A stretch of 64,000 bases of DNA from Euphorbia lathyris (Eukaryota > Streptophyta > Magnoliopsida > Malpighiales > Euphorbiaceae), in contig NC_088918.1 of assembly GCF_963576675.1 (NCBI RefSeq), positions 32,955,501-33,019,500 on the forward strand, in the 5' to 3' direction. How positions within the stretch are numbered: position 1 is the first letter of the stretch; each line of letters starts with the position of its first letter. Below the pieces are notes generated by a model. It made no database searches. It was not told where the DNA came from and saw nothing but the letters and a program-made list of their open reading frames with translations. Both the position numbers and the translations under genes were made by a program. Positions 10,444 through 21,784 of the stretch are shown piece after piece.

Positions 10444-10461
10444 TGGTGCGGTGAGCGTGGA
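10444..10461 (+). other. Candidate primer-binding site
   Basis: TGGTGCGGTGAGCGTGGA starts one base after the 5' LTR. It begins TGG, as complements of tRNA 3' CCA ends do. I could not assign the tRNA. Confidence 0.55.
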
Positions 10462-10491
10462 CCTTTTTTACCAACATTTGGTTAAAGGTAC

Positions 10492-12771
10492 ATGAAGAAC
10501 ATGTCAGAACCATCACGAACGACCGGCGTTACCACTAGATCAACCAGTATGAACTCCAGGGGACCACGGACTGCGAATTCGCAACCTGCAAATACACAGC
10601 CTGTGGTGCCTAGCTCATCGGGTCCTTCGGGACAATTGAGTCCGTTATTGGAGGTCCAAGTGCAAACTGAGATGGAAATGTCCAATAGTGATTTCGTACA
10701 GATGGCTGGACAAGTATTGGCTTCGAACATGAGCCAGGCGGCTGGAGATCGAATGATTAATTTACTAACGGCCCTCGCCGAACACAATACCGCCGTGGCG
10801 GCTGCTCCTCAAGAACCTGTGGTTATCTCAACACAATCACCGACTATCCCTGTCATGTCGGCCCTCCCGCAGCCATCTCAGGCACCAAATCAAGTGGGCC
10901 AGAGTAGTCGCACAAACCCACACAGCCACCCGAGCAACTACTCGCACCTAGATCTCATTACGACGATACATCCGACCTGGCACCCATCCCAACCGTTGCC
11001 AGGAGTGCAAGGCACTCTTCCGCCACAGCAAGTGGAACCTTTTCCTCCCAGACATTCGGAGTTGATGACTCCTGGGCGAGAGCACATATGGAACTTTGAT
11101 CCTATAACGGGACAGCGGTTAGTCCCCCAACAGGCACACGTCTCAACACCGATGGGCGGATGGATGCCACCCAGAATTCACCAGCAGCGGATGGAAGAAG
11201 TCCGGCGAATACCCGATATTGACTTAGAATATCAATTACGAAGCATGATGGAGCGAATGGGGTACTCGCCTAGGCCGAGAGCAGAGATCCAGAGCGATTC
11301 ACCTTTTGCCCCTTCGTTACGGGAATTCATTCCAGATCATAGAATCAAAGCGCCTGCCATACCAAAATACTATGGGGATCCAAATTCTGACCCTGAGGCT
11401 CATGTCAGGAACTACAGAGAGTTAATGGATGTTGCAGGTGCAAGCGAAAGCATAATTTGCAGGTTATTCTCGACAACTTTGGGCGGTGCGGCATCTGATT
11501 GGTTTCGATCTTTACCGGCAGAATCTATTCACAATTGGCAACAATATAGTCAGGATTTCTGTGCGAAGTTCGTGGGCTGTAAAGCAGCAGATGTGACAGA
11601 TAGGCAGCTGAAGGAGATCAAACAGAGGAACTATAATTCCCTAAGGGAATTTGTTGTCGCCTTTAACAATATCCTGGTGCGATTGCAGAACCCAGATATC
11701 GTGAGTATTCGCAACATCATGGCGGATGGAACCACAGATTGGAGCATGCGGGAAGAAATCATCCGTAACAAACCACGCACTGTAGCCGAGCTCATGAAGA
11801 TAGCAAAGGAATTCATGGAAGTGGATGATGTCAATAGGGAACATAGGGCCCAAACTCGGCGAGAAAGAGATGCCGCTAGAACCACTTCGGACAGTCGGCG
11901 TCAGACCCAGTCCAAAAGTAATTTTGTTCGAAGAGGCGATCGTCCCTTTCAAGGTGGAGGATATCACACGCCACTAAACACGACTCGCCAGGAGGTGTTA
12001 CTTTGGATCGAAAAGAGCCCCCTGAAGAAGGATGTGCGGTTCCCCGAGGTAAAAGGTCGAACCAGTTTGGGGCGACATCCTAACAAATATTGCAGGTTCC
12101 ACAGGTTGAATGGCCATGACACAGATGATTGCTACGAACTGAAGAAGGAAATAGAAAAACTGCTCGAGAGAGGCAAGCTGAATCAATTTGTAAGAAAAGA
12201 TACAGCTGATGAGAAAACAACGCTCCCGCATGAGGGAGAAACACGGCCAGAAAAGAAGCAGAAGAAAGGGGTGATAAACGTGATAGCAGGCGGAATCTAC
12301 GAGCCTCCAACAAAAAGAACTCGCCGTGAACAGCGAAAGAGCAATACACATAGGGGGGATGCCCTCAATTACTCATTTGCGAGAATCACGGAGCCACATG
12401 CGGATGCCCTGGTGATCACGATGGCCGTTGAAGGATGGGACGTCAAACGGGTCCTTGTCGACACAGGCAGTTCTTGCAATGTCATTACCCGGACAACATT
12501 CAACAAGTTGGGAATCAACGACGAGCGGGTGGAACACACCTTCATGGATGTAACTGGTTTTGAGGGTCAATCCTCCCAAACAAGTGGGCAGGTGGTGTTG
12601 GAGGCAGAAATGGGCGATAAGAATCTAAAATGGCGAGGTGATTTAGAATTCGCAATTGTTGATCTCCCACTGGCCTACAACATAATTCTGGGACGGCCAT
12701 TCCTGTCGGAGACGGAGTCGCTCATCTCAATGAAGCATTTAACGTTACATTTGCCAACACACCAAGGGTGA
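10492..12771 (+). pseudogene. Tat-like gag and aspartic protease
   Basis: The 759-codon frame starts at ATG 10492, 49 bp after the LTR. Residues 1-260 are Gln/Pro/Ser-rich and low in recognisable features. The gag core follows (AIPKYYGDPNSDPEAHVRNY, LGGAASDWFRSLPAE, QDFCAKFVG). A Cys/His motif near residue 535 (YCRFHRLNGHDTDDC) resembles the degenerate zinc knuckle of Tat gag. The C-terminal 120 residues are a retropepsin with the catalytic VDTGSSCNV and the closing YNIILGRPFL. A TGA at 12769-12771 ends the frame, but the same frame continues into the RT region, so the stop looks acquired (CGA to TGA is one possible origin). Confidence 0.88.
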
Positions 12772-13878
12772 GTCATAGTTGAAGGTGATCAACTTGTATC
12801 TCAACAGGCCTATACATTATCACTTAAACCAAAACCGGAAGAGGAGGATAAAGTCGAAGAGAAGCTCCCGGCGGAAGCATTGGGAGAAACGGAACTATTC
12901 GCCATCTCGAATGACAAGAACGTGCGAATAGCGGCTGGACTCTCAGAGGAAACAAAGAAGGCCATTACCGAGGTATTGATCCAATGTGAGTCGGCATTTG
13001 CCGCCCCAAATGAAGTGTTAAAAGGAATAAGCCCAGACGTAGCAACCCATCGGTTGAATGTAGACAAAGGGGCAACCCCAGTGCGGCAAAAGAAGAGGGG
13101 ACACGCTCCTGAGCGGCAAAAGGCGATTGAAAAAGCAGTGGCGGATTTGCTAAAGTCAGATGCAATTCGAGAAGTCACCTATCCGGAGTGGTTAGCCAAT
13201 GTGGTGCTAGTCAAAAAGCCGAATAGAACGTACAGAATGTGCGTCGACTTCAAAGACTTGAACAAGGCATGTCCGAAAGATATGTATCCACTTCCTAACA
13301 TTGATATATTGGTAGATGGAACTGCAGGATATGAAGCTTTATCATTCACCGACGTGAAATCCAGTTACCATCAGATACCCATGGAGAAGGCGGATGAAAT
13401 CAAAACATCATTCATAACTCACCAGGCGACTTATTGCTTCAAGGTGATGCCCTTTGGATTGAAAAACGCGGGAGCAACATACCAGAGGATGATGAACAAG
13501 ATATTTTCAGACAAATCCAGCGAGAACTTCTCGATCTATGTTGATGACATGATCATCAAAAGCAAGAAAATGCAAGACCACCCGCGGGATATCAAAGAAA
13601 TCCTAGAAGTGTTGATCAAATATGGCCTCAAATTGAACCTAGAGAAATGCACATTCGGAGCAAGAGCAGGAAAGTTCCTGGGTTTCATTGTTAGCGGCAA
13701 AGGGGTTGAGGCGAATCCTGAGAAGGTTAAAGCAGTAATGGAGATGAAGACGCCAAGGAACATAAGGGAAGTACAGAGACTGAACGGGCGGTTGGTGGCA
13801 TTAGGGCGATTCATATCATGCTCAGCTAGGCGATGTCTACCTTTCTACGATGCCATCAAAAAAATCCAAGTCCTTTGA
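12772..13878 (+). pseudogene. Tat-like reverse transcriptase
   Basis: This segment stays in the same frame as gag-protease and is open from 12772. RT motifs are in order: VRQKKRGHAPERQKAIEKAV, YRMCVDFKDLNKACPKDMYP, SFTDVKSSYHQIPM, FKVMPFGLKNAGATYQRMMN, and the catalytic YVDDMIIKS near 13538. The family reverse-transcribes element RNA in cytoplasmic particles. The frame breaks at a run of seven A (13858-13864): the downstream RT-RNase H connection continues one frame over, consistent with a single added A. Confidence 0.88.
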
Positions 13879-16108
13879 ATGGACGCCGGATTGTCAAGAA
13901 GCATTTGAGGGGATAAAGCGATTACTATGTTATCCACCCTTAATGAGCAGGCCGGAAGACGGAGAAGATTTGTTTCTTTATGTATCCGTCACCAGCATGG
14001 CGATATGCACTGTGATGGTGCGAGAAGAAGAAGGGCAACAATATCCAGTGTACTACGTGAGCAAAGTCCTGAAGGATGCAGAACTCCGGTATTCGAAGTT
14101 AGACAAAATGGCCCTCGCAGTGATAACCACGGCGGCTAGATTGAAACCATACTTTCAGGCGTATACTATCATTGTGAGAACTGGCATCCCAGTGTGAAAG
14201 GTACTGCAGAAACCTGACGCATCCGGCCGGTTGATGGAATGGTCAATTCGCCTGGGCGAATTCGATATCCGCTATGAAGGAAGACCAGCACTAAAGAGCC
14301 AAGTGCTCGCCGACTTCGTGAACGAATTCACCTGGGATGATGATGAATGTCCAAAGGCACAAAAAGAAGAGTGGAGCATGTACACAGATGGGGCCTTATC
14401 TGCAAATGGAGCTGGGCTAGGAATCGTCATCAAAGGTCCGGAGGTTATCCGCCTGTGCTACGCAGCAAAATTAACTTTCAAAACTACCAATAATGCCGCA
14501 GAGTATGAAGCAATGATATGCGGATTGAAGTTGCTCAATGAACTCACCCCAGAAAGAGTGGTAATCTACAGCGATTCCAAACTCATGATAAACCAGATCA
14601 CAAAAAATTATCTGGTGAAACAGGAGGAGCTCGTAAAATACCATCAGGTAGTCGGCCGATTGACACAAGAGTTAACGCACAAGGGAGTCGTTTGGGAGAT
14701 GGTGCATGTTCCACGAGGCCAAAATGCAAAAGCTGACGAATTGGCAAAGGCAGCGGCAAGTAGAGAACCATGGAGTCAAAAAGCATGCAGCTTGGAAATA
14801 AAATCGGCACCAGCATTCGAGGTTGATCAGATTATGATCATTGAGGAATTGGAAGACGATGAAGATTGGCGGATGCCAATCCGTCAATATCTGGAGCAGG
14901 GAGATTTGCCGGTTGATAAGAGCTTAGCCAGAAAAATAATTGGGCAGTCGGCACGATACTCAATACGGGATGGAACTTTGTATCGGAAATCGTACACATG
15001 TCCATGGTTGAAATGCGTTAGTCGCAATGAAGGGGACTATGTGCTGCGAGAACTACACGAAGGAATTTGTGGTGCGCACGAAGCTTCGGCGGCATTGGCA
15101 AGAAAGGTCAAACTACTGGGATACTACTGGCCCAAGGTGGTGGAAGATTCCCAGAAGATGGTTGCGGAATGTCACAGCTGTCAAATCCATGCGAATGAAA
15201 AGCATGTTCCCGGAGCTGAACAAATCACTATAATGACGGTGTGGCCATTCGCAACATGGGGAATTGATATAGTGGGCCCATTCCCAGAAACAACAAAGAA
15301 AAGGAAGTATTTGATAGTCGCAGTAGACCACTTCAGCAAATGGGTAGAAGCGGAGGCAGTAACCGCACAAACACCTGAGCGAATGATCGAGTTCTTACGA
15401 GAGAACATTATCATGCGATTTGGGATCCCACAGAAGCTTATAACCGACAATGGCACGCAGTTCAACTGTGCCAAGTTCAAAACATACTGCGAAAGCATGG
15501 GAATCAAGAATCATTTTTCTTCTGTAAACCATCCCCAATCAAATGGTATGACAGAAGTTACCAACAGGGCCATGGTTCAAGGCATCAAGAAGCGGCTAGG
15601 TGACAAAAAAACAGGTTGGGCGGATGAGATACCCCATATGTTGTGGGCATACAGAACCTCTGTAAAAACAGCAACAGGCGAAACACCTTTCTCGCTAGTT
15701 TATGGAGCCGAAGCAGTCCTACCTGTTGAAATCAAGTCGCCCACAGATCGGACAATTTATTATTGCGACACACAGAATCCTATCAACATCAGAGATGCTT
15801 TGGATTCTGTGGAGGAACGAAGAGAGAAAGATTACATGCGAATGGCAATGTACCGCAATAGAATCAAGAAATACCATGACAGAAGAATGCGAAAAGTAAT
15901 AATCAACGAAAACGACTTGGTCTTGAAAAAAGCGGATAAAATACAATCCAGAGATGGCAAAGGCAAGCTGGGCGTCAACTGGATCGGACCATACAAAGTA
16001 TCCAAGAAGCTGGGACCAGCCACTTTTGAAATAGAAGAAATGAGCGGAAAGAAGCTCCCGCGCACCTGGAATCTAGAGAATCTACGCCTATATAGAAAGG
16101 CCGAGTAG
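13850..16108 (+). pseudogene. Tat-like RNase H, second RNase H and integrase
   Basis: The frame continues RT with SFEWTPDCQEAFEGIKR and the RT-linked RNase H-like region (LRYSKLDKMALAVITTAARL). A TGA at 14195-14197 interrupts it, consistent with CGA to TGA. From 14198 it is open to 16108. A second RNase H has WSMYTDGALSANGAGLG, NNAAEYEAMICGLKL and VIYSDSKL. Integrase follows with an HHCC-like zinc region ending CHSCQIHAN, then a DDE core (FATWGIDIVGPFPE, KLITDNGTQF, HPQSNGMTEVTNRA) and a C-terminal LVLKKADK/WIGPYKVSKKLGP module. Two RNase H domains mark the Tat lineage. Confidence 0.88.
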
Positions 16109-16297
16109 TTCGAGGAAATGACGAGTACTCTTTTTCCTTTTATGAGTTTTTCCCACTGGGTTTTCTGATAAAAGGTTTTAATGAGGCTTCGATCCCGCAC
16201 AATTGGTGTACATATGTAATAAACTTTTTCTCGTCATCAATAAAAGTTATTACATTCACTCAGTATGTTACAACAAAACGCGGATTCCTTACAAAAA

Positions 16298-16540
16298 ACA
16301 CATAAATGTGTTGCCTCTTAAAGAAAGGCGGATGCATGATTACGCATCACTCGCAAAAAACCTTAGGGTTAAAATCAATAACACATAAATGTGTTGCCTC
16401 TTAAAGAAAGGTAGATGCATGATTACGCATCACTCGCAAAAAACCTTAGGGTTAAAATCAAAAACACATAAACGTGTTGCCTGTTAAAGAAAGGCGGATG
16501 CATGATTACGCATCACTCGCAAAACCTTATGATCAAAACT
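16298..16540 (+). repeat. 83-bp tandem repeat, three copies
   Basis: Copies start at 16298, 16381 and 16464, an exact 83-bp period; the last is slightly shortened. Each contains the small palindromes CACATAAATGTG and GATGCATGATTACGCATC. The array lies just after integrase and before the 3' end of the antisense gene, so it may serve both transcripts' ends. Tandem repeats between pol and the 3' LTR are known in Tat-like plant elements. Confidence 0.9.
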
Positions 16541-16802
16541 TATGATTATTTTCGAAAGAAGAATTATAAGTTAAGGCATAAAATTAAGCGGATAAACGAG
16601 TACTCAAAATTGCAAAAAGGGTCTGGCCACCCTAGCTATGAAGAAACACAAATATGGAGTCGGCAAAAAGACAAAGGGCACATATAAAGGGCAAAAAAGT
16701 GACAATCACACACATATGAAAACCAACAACCGAAAGAAAATATATATAGCAGAGCGGTTTGTTACATGGTTTTTACATACAAAAGTCCAAATATAAGTTA
16801 AG

Positions 16803-18194
16803 CTACGCTACAGCTTCCTCTCCTTCGCCCCTAATGCCCTCCTGGACTGCGGCAACTCCCTCATCTCCTCCGGTAGGAGGATCTACTTCAAGCGAATCCT
16901 CGACCCTTGAATCGGTAACCGCTTCAGTAACCTCTTCGGTGAGGGGTACCTCTTGCACAGGTTGAGAAACGGCTTGGGGTGCCTCTCCTTCTGCGGGCTG
17001 AATAGGGATCTCGCAGCTAATCGGAGGATCCTGAAGACTCTTCCAATCTAAGAAGAGTACCTCATCCATATCAGCATCCTCGGCTTCCAGCTTATCCCAC
17101 TCCCCAGTTAAATCCTTTTCAGGGATGGGAACTTTGGGGCGGTTAAGTACTAGACCCTGATGCCCGTGCTCATAAGACGCATGAATCCGCTCCCCATACC
17201 AGTAGATGCGGGCGCCATCTTCAGTCAAAATCTCCTCAACCCTCTTCTTTTGGGACTCCTTGAAAGCAGCTAGGTCGTCGAGGGCTTTTTGCAGTTCATC
17301 GGACTTGGCCTGAAGGGATTTAAGGGCCTCCTCCTTCTCGCCCACGGCCTTCTGACAGGTGCCCTCTAGGACCTTCACCTTCCCTTGGACATCATCATAA
17401 AGCGACTTTTGAGTCGCCAATTCCGTACCAAGACTTTCCAACTCCTGGGCTCGCTCTGCATCCCTTCGGAGAATGCCCTCAGCGAAATTGATAATCTGCA
17501 TATAACACGTCTCACAAATAAAAATGGGCGAATAGAAATATGCGGTTACAATGAACACAAGATATTTGAAAGCGAAAGGACAAAGCAATAATATACCTCT
17601 ACAGAACGCTTCTCGATCCCTTCCACAGCAGTAGGGAGCGATACTTGCTCGCGCACACGGGAGGCAGAGGGAAGTCGCCCGAGGACATTGCATATGGAAG
17701 ATACAATATCCTTGCAAGAGAAGTTCATGGCCAGACCGAAAGTCCTAGTCCACCATCCGCTAATATCGGGGATTGGCTGCAAGAGCATAAAGAAAAATAT
17801 CAAGGAGTGGCAGATAGCTCATGAGGAAAAAGCAGCAATACGAGAGGGAGTAGATCAAGATACCTCGTGAATGGGGGTATTGCTCTTTCCTTTAGACGAG
17901 GCGGATACAGGTGCGCCGCCAACAGTAAGGGACACAGAAGTGTTCTTCTTTTTAGAACGAGAGGACTCTGTATCCGCACTTATCTTCCGCTTCCTAGTTA
18001 AAGGAAGATCCTCGGAGGCAGAAGCAGGATCTTGTGAAGCGGAAGCCCTAACCGGGGAAGCCGCCCCAATAGAAGGAATCGTCCCTCCAGGAGGATCCGC
18101 CCCTACAACGAAAGCGGTTTTCGTCATCCGCTTCTTTCTTCTCGCCAGGGCTTTGGCCTCCCGATCTGCAGCGATTTGAGATAAAGGATCACCC
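16803..18194 (-). CDS. Antisense gene of the Tat-like element, C-terminal exons
   Basis: Three exons in phase on the minus strand are inferred from splice sites: 18194-17864, 17776-17597 and 17495-16803. Introns 17863-17777 (87 bp) and 17596-17496 (101 bp) begin GT, end CAG, and join codons in phase 0. The first exon is basic and Ser-rich (ALARRKKRMTKTAF and a KRKISAD segment). The last encodes a probable coiled coil (ELESLGTELATQKSLYDDVQ, then KVKVLEGTCQKAVGEKEEAL), followed by an acidic Glu/Val/Pro-rich tail. Function is unknown. Antisense ORFs at this position occur in plant Tat elements, often annotated 'putative gypsy type transposon'. Confidence 0.65.
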
Positions 18195-18204
18195 CTGCAA
18201 AGGG

Positions 18205-19212
18205 TTAAAAGAAACCATCAACTTGGAAATAAAAAGTACCTTGCACAAAAACGCGATAAGGAATATAGACAACACGATCCCCCTCGCGGTATGCAATCGC
18301 AACTCGGCTCCTTAGCATATGAAAGGCCTGATCGTATGTCCATACAAAAGGTGGAGTGCTCTTCAGGAACTTGATAACGGCGGATTCTTCCTGGCTGGGA
18401 TACCCGAAGTTCAAACTCTTTACGTTGGGTCGGCTCCAGCAATGAAGGAAGTTCAGGTTTTCCTCATTAAACTTGATAAAAAAGTAAGATCGATCCCACT
18501 CGCGGATCTTGTTCAGCTTCTCGTCAAAACCATAGTATCCGCTCTGGCGGATGAAAGTGAAATACCCCACCGAGCTTTTGAAATGGTGGAGCTTGGAGAA
18601 GATCTTGAGCGAAAAGGGAACCTCCAAACAATCCGCCAAAAATTTGTCCAGAGTCAAATCGGCCCAGCCGTTAGGTTGCAGTTGCCCGGGCGCGATTCCA
18701 TAACCGCCTAAGACGGAAGCAATATCATCCGCCAGCGGATAAGTGAAGCCGCAGATAATCTGGGCCATGAAAACAGTGAAGTACCCCTTTGGGTAATCGC
18801 CCGGCCCCCTATCCTCTCCAGGAATGATCGTCTCGAGACCTCGGAGCCAGGGATAATGCTCCCGTAAATCATCGATTGTCTCTTGACAAACCAGACTTCC
18901 CGACCTGTCCTTCTTGGGTAACAAACGAGGGGTTGGGACAGGTGGCGGAATCAACTTTTTGGGGTCAAAACCTAAACCCTCGTCGGTTGTATTCGCCAGA
19001 TGAAGGAAGTCGGCGGGATGAGAATTACACCCAGGGGAGCTGGTTGAAGCTTCCTCAACCATCTCTTCGACCTCGTTAGAGACCTCACGGACATAATCGT
19101 CGTCAAACGACGCGAAATCGAGGTCTGACATGATCGATAAAAGGAAAACAGAAGCAAAAAGCCGAACAAGGAGCAAATGTGAAAAGAAAAACTTACATGA
19201 AAAAGACAACAC
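18205..19212 (-). CDS. Antisense gene of the Tat-like element, N-terminal exon (gypsy-type transposon domain)
   Basis: A 335-codon frame whose plausible native start is MSDLDFASFDDDYVREV, at about 19131. The conserved core (DDLREHYPWLRGLETIIPG, GYFTVFMAQIICGFTYPLAD, then LGGYGIAPGQLQPNGW) resembles the domain annotated as 'putative gypsy type transposon' in Tat elements. A donor CAAG|GTACTT at 18240/18239 and an acceptor TTGCAG at 18195 could join it to the downstream exons. The phases do not match (exon end phase 1, next frame needs phase 2), so this copy has either an indel or a different splice. It is transcribed towards pol; its promoter would lie in or near the 3' LTR. Confidence 0.75.
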   Translation of the reverse strand: MLSFSCKFFFSHLLLVRLFASVFLLSIMSDLDFASFDDDYVREVSNEVEEMVEEASTSSPGCNSHPADFLHLANTTDEGLGFDPKKLIPPPVPTPRLLPKKDRSGSLVCQETIDDLREHYPWLRGLETIIPGEDRGPGDYPKGYFTVFMAQIICGFTYPLADDIASVLGGYGIAPGQLQPNGWADLTLDKFLADCLEVPFSLKIFSKLHHFKSSVGYFTFIRQSGYYGFDEKLNKIREWDRSYFFIKFNEENLNFLHCWSRPNVKSLNFGYPSQEESAVIKFLKSTPPFVWTYDQAFHMLRSRVAIAYREGDRVVYIPYRVFVQGTFYFQVDGFF

Positions 19213-19382
19213 AGTGAAGTGACGGGATTAAGAGGTCAACGCCGGAAAAGAAGTAACAGAATTAAAAGGTCGACGCCGGAGAAAACGAAAGAGGGGAAAT
19301 GCACAAATTCAAAAACTTTGAAATAATCGGACAAAGACGAAGCGTCCCCTATAAAAAAGACCCTAAAAGGGCTCTTGCTAGA

Positions 19383-19398
19383 CCAAGGGGGAGGCATG
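19383..19398 (+). other. Polypurine tract of the Tat-like element
   Basis: CCAAGGGGGAGGCATG lies directly before the 3' LTR start at 19399, the position where plus-strand synthesis is primed. Confidence 0.6.
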
Positions 19399-19863
19399 TG
19401 ATAACCCGCAAAGCCCAAAATGGGTTATACTCATTTCGCAAGCCCAGCCCATATTAAAGCCCCAGGGGCTAAGATTGGACGGGACCCGAATGAAGGAAGC
19501 GGGCGCAGCGAGTAAACCGCCCCTAATTCCTAAATGGAGCGACAAGACTCCCACTCAGAACCACGTTTGTTGCCATGAAAACCACGAAAGGAACATGGCC
19601 TGAAAAGGGGGAACCGCCCTCAGAACGTGGCCCACTAAGGAGTAACCGCCCTCGGCGGTTACCCAAAAATACCTATAAAAGGCCTTAAGAATAAGGGAGA
19701 AGGTACGTTCACATTTTTTCCCACAGAGCTATTGCTAAATTATAGACTCATTCTTACAAAAACTGACTTGATCGTCGGAGAGTTTTCCTGGAGATCCTGT
19801 CTCCGGTTTTGTTTTGCAGGTAACTCCGGCAAAGAACATCGAAGCGGATCCAGCAAGTTATCA
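19399..19863 (+). repeat. 3' LTR of the Tat-like element
   Basis: It is 465 bp and matches 9978-10442 except for six transitions by eye. In five of the six the right copy has the A or T. It is followed by the target duplication ACTCG. Confidence 0.96.
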
Positions 19864-20355
19864 ACTCGAGACAATTTTTTACTTAAAATCGTATCGAAGA
19901 TTTGTAAAAAAATTGAAAAATATTACCCGTATAGAAATATTATTTCTATCGATAATGATGTCCTAAAAATAATCATAAAAGAATTTTAACTTATGTTTAA
20001 TTTATAAATGTAAAAATGATATATCATAAAAAATGTTAAGTTTATAAAAGTGTTGCAATATACGTTGAATTTGTATTTTTGAAAACAAGTGTTGCATATA
20101 TTCATTCATTCATTCGTTTGTATAAAAATGATATATGTATATATCTCCTCCCATACTTAAATTGGACCATGTCCTCATTGGTGAAAAATGGAGATAAAAC
20201 ATGAAAGATAAAACAGACGAAAATAAATGAAAGATATAGCAAAGAAAACATTCAACATAAAATTAAATTGAAATTGTACGAAACATAAGAAATAAAAATG
20301 TACGAAACTGAAATTAAAACAAGATAGGATAAAAAAAATGAATAAAAGATAAAAC

Positions 20356-21561
20356 CTAAACATGCGGCGGGGAATCCGGAGGTGTTGGTGAAGTTTCCAC
20401 ATTTTGGCGACGGAAAAACGAAAGTATCCGATGCCGAGTCGATCTATGCTCACGCCTCAAAGTATTGAGGTTGTCATTCATCACCATGTTGTTTTCCACC
20501 AAATCATCAATTCTCAAATTCAATTGTCTATTATTTGCATTGAATTGGTTCAAAATTCTCCTTAAATCCACCGGATCATTATCTTGAGTTGCTTGGGCTT
20601 GTGGTGCATCTTCCGCTCCTTCCTCCGCACCTCCATCTTCGGTACCTACATTTTGGGAACTAGAAGCACCTCCACCCATAGTGCCACGAAGATGTGCAAT
20701 ACGGGAAGCATAAGAAATAAAAACCGGAGGAGCCGCAGAAACCAATAAATGAGCCCGCTCAAGAGCCGTAATGTCCAAAACCGGAATATACCCATGGTAG
20801 GTGGACATATCATAAGTTGCCAATTCATACCGTGCTCCCAAAACAATAGCGGTGATTAAATTACCGAGAGGGACTTGAGTGGTATGAGCCCTCGAAGCAC
20901 GATACAAATTGTCAAATATCATTCCAATGCTATCAACCCTTAAACCTTTGAATAAACAATCCCAAACAAACAAATCCCGGACTTGAATCTTCGAACTCTC
21001 AACACGACCAAAAAGTGAAAAACTCAAATATTTGTGAAAGAAAAACACACAATTGTCCTTAATCAATTTTCTTGAAGTGTTTTTGGAGTCGAAAGAAGTT
21101 TGATCGGAAAGAGTTTGCCAAAAAGAGTTATTGTCGAAATCCTTAGGCTTATCATAAAAATCACTAGTAGGGAAACCAAACATATTTCCCATAGCCTCAT
21201 AATCTATGGTATAGGTAGTACCATTATTCCTAAAAGAAATTTCCGTTCTCTTTTTGTTCATCTTCAAAGTAACCAAAAACTCAACCACATATTCGGTAAT
21301 TTGGGGAAAACGCATAGAAGCAAAAGTTTCCCATCCCAAAGTTTCAATAAAAGCATCAATTTGAGTAGTGAAGTTCAACTTCCTTACCGAATCAAAGTCA
21401 AGAAACTGCATATCCACGAACTTACGATTGGCGTGTGAAAAATGCTTGAAACGTCCAACTTCTTCCTCTGAATGAATGTCGAAATAAGCCCCGCAACTAA
21501 TACGAAGGCGATTAGCCTCGGTGACAGTCGGCTTGTGTCCAACACGCTTTGCTCTAGGCAT
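20356..21561 (-). CDS. ATHILA ORF-1-like protein, distal copy
   Basis: An intact 401-residue minus-strand frame from ATG 21561. Its core, IDAFIETLGWETFASMRFPQ, then EFLVTLKMNKKRTEISFRN and MGNMFGFP, has the pattern of the ATHILA ORF-1 / putative plant transposon protein families found after pol in Athila elements. A second block (FFFHKYLSFSLFGR, LGNLITAIVLGARYELAT) is shared with the protein at 22419-23366. The C-terminus has an acidic stretch and a probable short coiled coil (ILNQFNANNRQLNLRIDDLV). I see no signal peptide or membrane segment, so an envelope role is not supported. The upstream region has a TATA-like box and a GC-rich module. Confidence 0.85.
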   Translation of the reverse strand: MPRAKRVGHKPTVTEANRLRISCGAYFDIHSEEEVGRFKHFSHANRKFVDMQFLDFDSVRKLNFTTQIDAFIETLGWETFASMRFPQITEYVVEFLVTLKMNKKRTEISFRNNGTTYTIDYEAMGNMFGFPTSDFYDKPKDFDNNSFWQTLSDQTSFDSKNTSRKLIKDNCVFFFHKYLSFSLFGRVESSKIQVRDLFVWDCLFKGLRVDSIGMIFDNLYRASRAHTTQVPLGNLITAIVLGARYELATYDMSTYHGYIPVLDITALERAHLLVSAAPPVFISYASRIAHLRGTMGGGASSSQNVGTEDGGAEEGAEDAPQAQATQDNDPVDLRRILNQFNANNRQLNLRIDDLVENNMVMNDNLNTLRREHRSTRHRILSFFRRQNVETSPTPPDSPPHV

Positions 21562-21784
21562 GGTTATAGTGGTTAGGGTTTGGAAAAATAAGAGATGAAA
21601 AAAGAGAAAAGCTTGAGGTTGAAGATGAAGTAGAAGTTGTATGGAGACTTGAATTTGAAAGGTTTAGGTGATTGAAAAGGGTAATGATGAAAGTGGGAAG
21701 AGTAAAAGTAAGGTATTGGGAAGAGGTTAGAGTAGGGGATTGGTTAAAATTTGAGGTGATGTAAGGTTTGTGTAAGTAAAAGGG

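Larger units (their letters stand above)
9973..19868 (+). mobile_element. Tat-like Ty3/gypsy element nested in the Athila-like element
   Basis: LTRs of exactly 465 bp (9978-10442 and 19399-19863) are flanked by the duplication ACTCG (9973-9977 and 19864-19868). Gag-protease, RT, RNase H and integrase read on the plus strand. A long region between integrase and the 3' LTR holds an 83-bp tandem repeat and an antisense, intron-containing gene. A second RNase H-like domain before integrase, together with an antisense ORF, is characteristic of the Tat lineage. I read six LTR differences, all transitions. Confidence 0.96.
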
